A stretch of DNA of 64,000 bases, taken from positions 409,381 through 473,380 of the forward strand of contig NC_051453.1 in assembly GCF_001649575.2 (NCBI RefSeq). The letters run 5' to 3'. Position numbers and translations under genes: made by a program. Source of the DNA: Kryptolebias marmoratus. Lineage: Eukaryota > Chordata > Actinopteri > Cyprinodontiformes > Rivulidae. The notes under the pieces are model-generated. The model was not told where the DNA came from. It was given only the letters and a program-made list of their open reading frames with translations, and ran no database searches. This document shows positions 54,215-64,000 of this stretch, piece by piece (position 1 is the stretch's first letter; every line of letters begins with the position of its first letter).

Positions 54215-54340
54215 ATCCTGTTAGCAAAATATCGAAAGAACCACCTGAAGGATTTTAATCAAACCCTCAGACAGTAATCATACATTAAAACCCTGGCATG
54301 CAAGGAGGCAGGCGACATGCATTTCTTCAAGGAATCCTAG
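54215..54340 (-). repeat. Family-P dispersed repeat (copy 8, reverse, palindromic end)
   Basis: CTGTTAGCAAAATATCGAAA at one end; the other ends GACATGCATTTCTTCAAGGA then ATCCTAG followed by T. Middle part deleted. Confidence 0.8.
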
Positions 54341-57300
54341 TTTGGTTTTCTTACAGGATGGGTGTGTTTTTGATTCATCGCTGTTTCCTGTTTTTCATTT
54401 GATCCCGACCAAATGTTTTTATTGTCCAGATTTCCTCTGATTTAAATGAACGTAAGGATTTATGTTCTCATTACTCTGAAGTGAAACGAGATCACTGCAC
54501 TTCCAAAGAGTCATGGATGATGTTTATTAGACCTCAGCCCCCCCCTGACTGAAACACAGCCCAGTTTGTTACGTTGCTTTAACATAATCATTATCTGTTC
54601 TGTTGGAAACGAGGTGGAGAACGTCGTGTAACGGCCCACCGGTTATCAGAACACCGTCAGCCGAGCTTTGTCCTACAAGCCCACAATCCAGTTTTTATTT
54701 TATTTTATGTGAAAAATGTGATACTTTCAGCATTTATTCTCAGCTTTTCAGTGAAAACTTCTAAGAAAAACATTTAAATCTTTAAAAACTGTTGTTTTAT
54801 TTCAACATTTCCTTCAGAACTGCTGTTTCTAGTATTTTGATAAAGTGTGAACTTTGTCCTGTGTGGCTACAGCTAATTTGTTTATAGACTAACCCATCTG
54901 TCATTCATAATCGATAACCCTGACACATTATGGCTAACAGGAACTACACTAAATGGTATAACCTAGTTTTATTTTCATATTATCTAATCTAAAATATTCT
55001 CTATAAACAAATTCACATTTTATTTACATTTAAAACCAAGTAACTTGCAGACATTTCGCTTTTTAAAATAAAGAAGTATCATTTTTTTTATAAGAAATAA
55101 AGTTAAAAAAATAAATAAAGTTGGGTTTTTTTTGGATTATGTAACATTGCTGATAAAGTGAATCAGTTTTAACTTCACTATCAGCCACAATAGCTGTTGG
55201 ACTGCCAGATTTATGGTCCACATCCTCTGTCGCCTGACTCCCTCTATAAATCATAAATTTGCAGCTATTAGTCGCGCCCCCTATCAGCAGATTACCTGCG
55301 GGAACACATGGGGACGGGAGGGTTGCTCAATAATCCGACGAATGCAGCTGCTGCAGTTTCAGGCTGAGGCTTTTATAGAAGTTAAATCAAGGAACCGTTT
55401 GTTTTAGAGCTGAGGTGATCAAATACGCTCTAATGTCACTGCAGTCATCCAGGATTATTTAGGAGATATATTTTAATTTATAATACTTTATTTGCACAAG
55501 AACAGTAGTTATGTTGTCTTAAATGACATTATCGTTGAAATAGAAAAAAGGTTTTAGTCACGGTTTCTAGCTTTAAAGATGAGCTTAATGTGATCATGTT
55601 GCTTCACACAGCATTACTTTGAATTTTGTCGAGTAATAGTCCTCATTCTGGCCTTGACTTGTGTGTCATGTGCACCAGTTTGTATCAGTGAGACTGATTG
55701 TTCTGCACCTCGTTAAAATGATGCATTGTTTAAAGGAACTTCCCTGAGATCAACGCAGACATCTTTCCTCTGTGGTTTTGTTTCAACATACATGAACGCT
55801 GCAGATGAACTCCAGCTTTATTACAGGTGCTTCCAATTACAGGATGAGAGAATTATGTAATATTTCAATGCAGGTATTCTCTCTGTTGCATCTGACTTAT
55901 GCAATGAAACGCCTTCATAAGTCCTTCCAGGTATGTTTGAGTTTAATGAGTTTCTCCCTCATATTTATGTTCGGACTGTGACAGAAGCAAAACACAGATC
56001 CGGAGATCCTCCTTCCATCCAAAAGCAGAACCTGGCAGGCCAGAAAAGAGCAGATCTCAGAGCTTTTTGTGCATCTTTACTTCTGGGAACTGCTGCAGTA
56101 ATCCACTGAGGCTGGCGACAACGAGCCAAATGGGTGGCCCGGGGCAAGGAACACCAAGAAACCATCAAGTCTGGTGGTTTGCAAGCGGAGAGGGAGGGGG
56201 GCGGAGGGGGGAGCCATTGGTTTGGTTTACATTGAAATTAAGTCAGAGAAATGAGAAACTGCTGTTTACATTTTAGGTGCAGTGTTCTCTGTGTTTCCAT
56301 CCACACCCAGGAAAAACCCAAGTCAAGGGGTTCTAAACACAAAAAACGCATTTTATAACAAGAGAAGTGGAACTTTATCTGCTTTATTTATCATTTTAAA
56401 TGCAGGATTTATAAATCTGCTCAGGGTTAATACGATCAAACTGTTTACTATTTACACAATTTTAACCCATTCACTCACAGTCTACAAGTGACTGTGAAAG
56501 CATGAGGAACGTTAAAAATCACCGATGACCCTGAAGCTTTTCACTACTTAAAGAACAGTAGACTTTTAGTCTTAATGTCATGAATAAGAAACTAAATTAA
56601 TCAGACAAAGCAAGAGTAAAAACTAAAACAAACTTATCTAAGACACCGCAGAGTTTGAGACTCTTATTACCTTTTAAAATAAATCATGCAAATTAGACAT
56701 AAGAACAAGTAATGTTACATCACACAATGCAAATAAAGTCAGCAAATATAAATAATGGAGATCAATGGGATTGTTTCATTTTTTCCCTCATATATCAAAA
56801 TGTAGGATTTTATTTTGAAGTCTAAGTTATTACAACATCCACACAGAGTTTTAGCAGTTTTAGTCAAACTTAGTGATGTTTCTAACTGGTAAAATGATCA
56901 AATCCATCCCAGGAAGTGATGTAAGAGCTTGTGTTTATTTCCTGCAGCCAGATCACGTGTTGTCTGCGTCCTGCATGCTCTCAGTGAAGAAACAACACTG
57001 TTTTTACAAAAGCTGCATGAAATAAAGATACAAATGTTCATTGTCCTGCCATAATCCTCAGACGTGTTACTTGGTGTCTGTGACACGATGACCGCAGGGT
57101 GTTTTGGGTTCTCCAAAGGGATTATTATGCAATTAAATGACAGCAAGAGGCCAGGTTCTTCTGTTGGGAAACTGGAAACCCTTCCATCTAATTACTAACA
57201 ACTCGACAAGGACAAAGAGAGGAGACGGGGTTACGTAAGCTGTTGCTGGAAGTGTCTTCTGTACCCGTCGGTGTTATTTAAAACTGTCTCTTGAGGATTT

Positions 57301-58429
57301 ACTGTGATGGGAGCAAGTATTTCTCACTTTACAAAGAACACAACAACAAACCAGACGACTGAAGAGGCATCACTCAGGAATTTGAAAACAGACATAAGGA
57401 CATTTTTTAATTATTTTGTGACATTTAGAAATGTAGTTCTGCAGGTTTTGCTTCACTGTCCCTTCAGCCCACCCAGTTCTTTAGCATTATGTGAAAGTTT
57501 CTACCAGTTAACGAGAAATTGACTTTCCTAAAAGGGATGAATAACATCAGCTGCCTTACATGTCAGTGTTTTAAACAAAGTGTGAGGACAACTCCCAGCT
57601 ACTACCACACCAAGTTCTAGCTCAATATCTGTAAAACTGACAGCAATATAATAATTTTCTAACATGTTTTCTAAGGTCAGTTGGATGTAGTGGCATAATT
57701 AAATTAGGTTTTGGTTCTAGAGGTACATCCAATGATTATAATCTAAAAGTTTCATTAAAATCCACCCAGTGGTGAAAATGAAATTCTTGGCCTTGTCTTT
57801 AAAATATTGTAATGTTTTGAAAATCCTTAACTTGATTCAGATCTTTGCACCAAGATTCTGAAACAAGCTGCCAAATGAGATCCAGTTTCACCTGATTTGG
57901 TTTTTGGCTCAATCTTCAGTTTAGAGTACAATTTAAAATCCCAACTACGGCATAAAAAGCCTCGGTTACTTTGGCTTTAAGCTTTCATGGGCTTCTCTAA
58001 AATCTGTGGAACCTGGCACGAACCAGAAGTAGAAAACTAGAGGTCAGAAGACTTTGTTGTCAGAGTTTAACAAACCTTTAACATGAGAGTGCAGCAGGGG
58101 TTGTGTTTTTAGAGCAATACTAGACGGGAACTTGTTTCTTCAACGTCTTTAATTTCCACGCTTGGTGTTTGCTGGGCTCCATCCATGTGAGCCTCCTGTT
58201 CAGGAAACAATCACCCTCTCTGCTTTAAACACTGAGATCAGGATTCAGCTCTCCTTCTTTTAGCCTATCACTATCAGATGCTGCTTCTGTTTTACTGACA
58301 TCATATTTTTGGAGTTTTGGAGCACTTTGCTTATTTTTTAAGTCCTAAAGCCTAAAGAGTTAAAAAGACAAGACAAGATCATAAAGAAATAAACAAAATG
58401 TTTCTTTTTAACAAAAGTTGATGTTTCCT
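54341..58429. other. Intergenic region, part 4
   Basis: No gene recognised. It contains a family-P copy (57583-57785). Complex blocks at about 55200-55385 and 55960-56230 are possible regulatory elements. The remainder is AT-rich. Confidence 0.6.
57583..57785 (+). repeat. Family-P dispersed repeat (copy 9)
   Basis: GAGGACAACTCCCAGCTACT, ACCACACCAAGTTCTAGCTC through AGAGGTACATCCAATGATTA and AAGTTTCATTAAAATCCACC. Confidence 0.85.
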
Positions 58430-58880
58430 TAAATCATGTGTTTACCTACAGAAACATCCGATGTGACTGGAAATAGGTCAAACTTACAGCTCTAATAAAG
58501 GTGTTTGAATACTGAGCACCGCCCTGCTTCATCTCTCATATTTAGTCTTGATAATCATCTCACTCAATCTTTGTTTTCTTTTTTGTTTAGCAGCAGATTC
58601 ACTTTTATATTTGCACCTAAATGTTACTTTCTTGCTCCATTCAGCCGTGTTTGTTTACCCACGCAGACTACGGCCAGCCTAATGTAGGTCAGTCCTGTGA
58701 CTCAAACTTCCTTGTAGTTTTCAGCAGATTTAGCCTTTGTTTACAGTGAGTGAGTACCTGCATTTCAGAACTGCATTCAATACATCCGGAAAAGTACTTC
58801 AGTAAACGTTTTCAAACTGCACTGTGTGATATAGTGTAAGATAACCTGTTTTCTGTTTGTTTCATCCTTTGCAGTGAGTA
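58430..58880. mobile_element. Diverged inverted copy of the 45885-46605 element
   Basis: Its reverse complement shares, in order, ACTGCAAA, GGTTATC, TCTGAAATG, GTAAACAAAGGCT, GACTGACCTACAT-AGGCTGGCCG, AAATATAAAAG, CTTTCAAACAC-like and GTAGGTAAAC blocks with 45885-46605. One internal segment is deleted, and I could not find its inverted ends. Confidence 0.6.
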
Positions 58881-59133
58881 AAATAATAACATTTACTGTT
58901 GGTTTTGTTTTAATGTACATTTCATGTTTCTGTGTATTTCCCAGAAATGAGTAAGAATGGGGTTTACCTGGGAAGCAGCATGGCAGGTGTGCGTAAACAC
59001 ACACCCACACACCCACACACACTTTGGATGACTGCGTCAATCTCCATCAAGGTGTTGACTGTGTGACGGATCGCACGCAAGTTTATTTATATCATTTGTC
59101 AAACCTACTGTAATATTTTTGCATTGTGCTTGG

Positions 59134-59134
<1 letters not shown>

Positions 59135-59186
<52 letters not shown>
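59135..59186. repeat. (TG)26 microsatellite
   Basis: Longest pure dinucleotide run in the window, 52 bp. It faces a (CA)n tract about 125 bp to the right. Confidence 0.97.
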
Positions 59187-59189
<3 letters not shown>

Positions 59190-59309
59190 TCCCAGGTATG
59201 CTCTGCCACCTCTTATTAACTCGGTGTAGATGTGAATGACTCAGCAGCAGTTGACAGCATAACCACTCTATTGCTCACCTGTTTATACATGCAAACACAC
59301 ATTCTTACA

Positions 59310-59311
<2 letters not shown>

Positions 59312-59348
<37 letters not shown>
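59312..59348. repeat. (CA)18 microsatellite
   Basis: 37-bp CA run, complementary in inverted sense to 59135-59186. Confidence 0.97.
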
Positions 59349-59349
<1 letters not shown>

Positions 59350-60335
59350 AGTGCCTTTTTTGTAGGTTGGCGAACCCTTTGTGAACTCCTGGGAGAGTTC
59401 TCAGCATCAGGGTGAAACTTCCCAGATGTGCGAAAAAATGGCATTCTGAAAACGCATGCATGTCCTAACTCATCTGTTGATGCCAGCCGAAGTCTGCCTA
59501 TCTGTCTGTGTGTCTGTCTGTGTGTCTGTCTGCCTGTCTGTCTGATGTAACCTGGCAGTTCAGGTGCAAACAGAGGGCAACGAGCCGTTTAAAGGCAGCA
59601 ACCTGCAGCCACAGTTCTGTGGGGAAATGAATGTTCAGGAAAATTAATCAGGTGAAACAAACATGCTGGACGTTCTTTCAATTTCCCCGTTTACAGGCTT
59701 CTGTAATTAGTCTGACTCATAGTTTCACTATTATTTTTTGCTAATGACTTTCCAAAGGAATGTCTAAGACTTGGATAACAAGGAAATTAATTTCATAATG
59801 TGATTTACCTCTGAGTGAATTATAAAAGCAACATGGAGCAGACGGTTGAACAAAATGCACTTGAAGGTGAACATCCTGAAGAATCCAGCAAACACGGCTT
59901 CTCCTGATTGTTTAATCAAGCTGCTCATGTCGACAGCGTTTACTGAAACCGAACAAGAAGCAGCTCAACGACACCTGCTGTGTTTACGAGGAGCTGGAAG
60001 TTCCACCAGCAGCGCTCGTCTACATCTTTATTTGAATAAAACTGAAATAATTAGAAAAAAGTCAACCTGCTGGATCACTTTAAATGCTTGGTCATTTACA
60101 GTTTAACTGGTAAACACAGTGTCTTTCAGAATGAACAACAGAAAAGCATCACCTGTTCCGATCATCTGGTGCTTTGGTTTTTGCCAACAAATTTTACTGA
60201 GGAAAGACTGAAGTTTTGTCCAAAAATGAGAATTTAAACAATTATAAACTATTTTTATAAAGTTAGCTGTTACTCTCCAACCCAAGTAAACTCAAAACTG
60301 CAAATCATGCATGGTTTATCGCCCCCTTCCTGTGT

Positions 60336-60530
60336 CTGTTAGCAAAATATCTCATGAACCAGCAAATGGATTGTACCAAAACTTTGAGGAAGTATTTACT
60401 TATTATACCTCTACAACTGTCAAGATGGCTGCCACAACCAGCTGGCTTTGGAAATCACAAAAACAGCTATAATTCAGTGAATGTTGCAGATATTGAGCTA
60501 AAATGAGAGTCATTCCCAACACATGAGCCA
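60336..60530 (-). repeat. Family-P dispersed repeat (copy 10, reverse)
   Basis: CTGTTAGCAAAATATCTCAT, then CAAGATGGCTGCCACAACCA and GCAGATATTGAGCTAAAATG, the reverse complement of copies 7 and 9. Confidence 0.85.
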
Positions 60531-63500
60531 ACCAAACTGATGGTATTATGCTACGACTTTGTTCCAACTAAACAGAATAATGAACTAAAGAGTCAAAATC
60601 CAAAACAGGATAGTTTGTTTTGAGTTGTTAAACCACCGAAGTTAAGAGAAAAAGCCCAAATAACTCCTGTAAAAGTTGAAAAGGTCTTTAGTTTCAGCTT
60701 GTTGTTTGACAAGCAGGAATAACAGGGACAGAAGAGAAACAGACTGTGGTTCATGACCTCCTCTGGCATGCTGCGACAGTCTCTGCATCCTTTACCTGAC
60801 AACTCATTAGGTGCCAGGAGACACCTTCAGCTCTGCCAAGTGTGGGGGAAACATTTAATTTGACATGCAGGTGGTGGAACAAAGAGCCTTAAATACCGCG
60901 GTCAGATAACCGAGAAAAATAAATACTGCTGCTTCAGTAAACATACCAAAATCTGTTATGAAACCATCATTTGATTATGTTGTTGTTTGAAGAACTGATT
61001 ATTAAAAAGGAAAATAAAAGAAATAAGATTTAAATTTGAGGTATTTTATTTTAAAATAACATGATTTATAACAATTTATACTGTTTATAATTAATACAAA
61101 CTGGATATTCGAGGTTAAATGTTAAAAATAACACTGGATGACAAAAACAAAAAGTTTTTTCCATCAATTTATATTTAATTGTAAAACCTTTTGTTTTGTG
61201 GCGATTTGAAGTGTGTGACCAGGCTGGTATTTATCACTTTACTCTAAATAGTTTTGTTCTGCTCCTGTTTGCATGAATAGGTTTAGAAAAAACAGACTTA
61301 TTAGTTTTAGATCAAAGTGCTCCCAGAGCTCCTAAAGCTTCAAATAATTTGTGCGACAAATTTTGTTTGGAGTCGTCCAACCTGCAGGGGATCTCTGCTC
61401 TGACAGAAAACATCAGAGGTCTAAAAACACTGATGATAAATGATAACTATTTCAAAACTAATTTAAATCTGCCTTTCTTAGTTTCTAAAGTGAACTCCAG
61501 CAGATTAAATAATAAACTTGGAAGCAGCTGCGAAGATGGCTACAAAGCAAGCCGAGGTGGTTTGATATAGACAACAAAAAAATGTGCACAAGTAAGTATG
61601 CAGTTTTGATGTGCACGCACATATCGGCTGTGATTTTATAAACTGGCTGCTCAGAACATGACCCCACGGCTCAATGGTCGCTCATGGCTGCAGAATTCAG
61701 TGAAACAAAAAGGGCAAATCTTGTCACCAACTAGTCTCTAACAGTTACAGCTTAGTGAGATACTAACTTATTGTGTACTTTTATTTTTATTCTTAACATT
61801 AAAACTGAAACACACAGGCGGCAATCCACCTGCTGTACTGAGAGTCAGCCTGAACGTGTGAACATGACTGTTTGTCTGCTTTTAACCACTTCATGGGTGC
61901 TGCTACTTATTTCCAACAGTCTACCAGCTAAAAGGTGGGGTACAACCTGGACAGGTTGTTAAGGACATTATAAAGGCTTTTTTAAAATAAATTAGAGAGA
62001 TACATAAATTATTAAATGGTTCAAAACAGTAACTGCTGTGCACAAAAATGACAACCATTAATGCAATGTTAGAGTAAAAGTTATCAGAAATAAACCATTT
62101 AACCAGCATCCTTCCCAAAGTAAGAAAATATGGTTTTTTTTGTCATGATTTTCTTTTCTTATTTGTCTAATTTGCAATGTTTGTTCACTTCAACCAGCAC
62201 TCTTTGGGAGGAACAAGTGTTTCTGTGGAACAGAAACTGGAAACCGCACAAACGAATAACTCAACATCATAACAATCAAAACATGTTTCAGTTGAAATAA
62301 ACTCATTCTGACCATGATTATTAGTCAAGTCCATGACTCAGAAAAACAGATTTAGGCCTACTTTGAACAGGTGTTCTGTACAAACATCCTCCCACATGTT
62401 GAAACCGAGAGGCAGAAGAACGAACAATCAGCAATAAAAGCTCTGATCAAATATGATCCAATCAAAGTCAGATGTTTAACAGCCTCTAATGAATCAGACT
62501 AAATCAAATTAACCTCGGGGCTCTTAAAAACTGGGCCGCGCAACAATAAACTCTTTAAATGTGGGAGGTGATAACTCCAGGGCTGCTGCCTTGGAAACAA
62601 AATAATCCTAACCTGCAAGTTGCTCAATGCCTTCACTTTGCATCAGAGTGTCTGATCACACACTCAGAGCTTTCCAAAGCCAAAATCATCAAACAGAAAA
62701 AGAGGCAAAGATGAGGGGAGAACAAGCTTGTACACACAGAAACTCTGCATCTTGTACAAATACACCTGGAGCACGCCCAGTATACATGGCAACTGGGCCC
62801 AACAACCACTTAAAACACAACCGCAGAAAAAGAGGTGTTTGAAGGCAGCGTGGGTTCACTACACCCGGTCAAGAACGCTGACAAAACCTGAAGAGGAAAA
62901 ACACGAAGCCACAGTGTTTACCTGTTTGATGTTCCCGGGAACCTTTTTTTCTTAATCTTACCTTCAATAGAGGGGTGTCTGAAAGGCAGAGTGGAGATGT
63001 TAAAGAACACGGCTTGTGTCGGTAAAACCCTCGGATAACAATAAGCGTTTTACACTGAGCAGGAATCCAGAAAACTTGAGCAGAGAAACACAGAGACAAT
63101 AGTTGGATATGAAAGAGTGACGATGACTCTAACATGCTAAATCTCTGCCTTTTGTGCCCCGAAGCTTTGATCCCAAACTTCAAGTGAGCCTCTTGTTAAG
63201 TCTGTTTGCTCTTATTCAAATATATTAAGACTTTCCATTATGTGCAGACAGAAGAAACAGCCTGTGGTATTTGCTTAAAGATTAGTTTACTTAAAAGACC
63301 CAAAAATGGCCTTAAAAGCAGAGGGGAAAGCCTTCTATTGACAAAGATGAGAGGTAATCTGTGCACAGTTGAGTCATTTTAGCGTGTGTTCCTCGTGTCT
63401 TTTGCTGTAAGATAAATATGCATTGAAAGTGTGGAGCTTAAAAAGAGTATGCCTCAGGAGAATAAACTTTGTGTTTGAGTTCAAAACACTGTTTACTGAG

Positions 63501-64000
63501 ATAAAGGTTGGAGCCAAACAACCTCTGTTCTGCTTCTTGTGTGCATCTACGGAGGTCGTGTGATTTTGGTAACGCATGTTTGGGTGATTTGTGCGTTTGA
63601 AACTGGTGCTCTCCGGTTAGGGTTCGTTTGGGTCACGGCGGCTCCCTGAGGAGACGGACTGTGCCGGCAGGCTGTCGGGAACATCACAGACGGTCGACTT
63701 TTGTCAGGTGAGCAGCCCTGATGTTTGACTGACAACAGCCTTGGAGGCATCTGAAGAATTCACAGCAGGTTCAACGGTGTCAAAAAGATCCTGAAATACT
63801 GAACAGGATATTGATACATGGCTCCAATTTAGCAATTTTGACAGTTTACAGTTTCTTTTTTTGTTTGTTTCTGGTCAATATCCAAGTGGAAGAACTGAAA
63901 GAGGCAAACAAAACACAGCAAATAAAAAAGGACAGATCTGATAATAAGTTACTGAAGAACCAGGGAATATACTTGGATACAATGTGATGTGATGATCAGA

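Larger units (their letters stand above)
58886..64000. other. Intergenic region, part 5
   Basis: No gene recognised. It contains the (TG)26 and (CA)18 tracts, a CTGT-rich tract (about 59500-59545) and a family-P copy (60336-60530). At the right edge (about 63590-63706) a GC-richer block ends in a donor-like TCAG|GTGAGC; an exon of an unknown transcript cannot be excluded. Confidence 0.55.

Noticed and set aside
1..64000. Search for tRNA, rRNA, retroviral genes and prokaryotic systems
   Set aside because: No tRNA cloverleaf with A/B boxes, rRNA, LTR/gag-pol pattern or bacterial operon was recognised by eye. A covariance or HMM search would be needed to exclude small or decayed copies.

Overview
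The window is vertebrate nuclear DNA, most likely from a teleost fish. It is AT-rich and full of (CA)n/(TG)n tracts, carries fossils of Tc1-type DNA transposons and an L2/CR1-type LINE, and its one recognisable gene is split into many short GT-AG exons. Several dispersed repeats, such as the family with a CATTCCTTGAAGGAATG end and the AGCTAAAAGTAGCAAA arrays, look to me like those of cyprinodontiform fishes (killifish and livebearers). That is recall, not a search result, so order-level placement is tentative.

The left half (about 1-32,700) holds the 5' two thirds of exoc2 (Sec5, a subunit of the exocyst tethering complex) on the minus strand. A non-coding first exon and ETS-type promoter lie near 32.65-32.7 kb, the start codon is at 24,401-24,403, and fifteen coding exons run down to 608. 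Every junction is GT-AG and the phases join without a break, giving 1,777 coding nt (592 complete codons). The N-terminal TIG/IPT Ral-binding domain is complete and keeps the RalA-contact residues Thr11 and Arg27 and the PKC-site residue Ser89. The C-terminal third (about 330 residues in the human protein) lies beyond base 1.

The introns hold most of the interesting non-coding sequence. Intron 11 has a perfect double Maf-recognition palindrome 92 bp from exon 12 and a nest of a dead Tc1-like transposon against a dead LINE. Intron 1 has a GTAAGTACC-like minisatellite, a GGGCC pentamer run and long (TG)n tracts. Introns 1-7 include several GC-richer, complex, repeat-free blocks that look like conserved non-coding elements.

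The right half (about 32,730-64,000) has no coding gene that I can support. In other vertebrates the 5' side of exoc2 faces a gene desert leading to the foxq1/foxf2/foxc1 cluster, and this interval fits that: dispersed repeats alternating with complex blocks that could be long-range enhancers. Notable items are a 408-bp Tc1-type deletion derivative with intact inverted ends, a 721-bp TTAA-flanked element with a second diverged copy inverted 12 kb away, repeated copies of a palindrome-ended family that may be a non-autonomous Helitron, and a facing (TG)26/(CA)18 pair. No tRNA, rRNA, CRISPR, viral or toxin genes were recognised. No clearly new biological system was found; the double MARE and the unclassified repeat families are the best leads.
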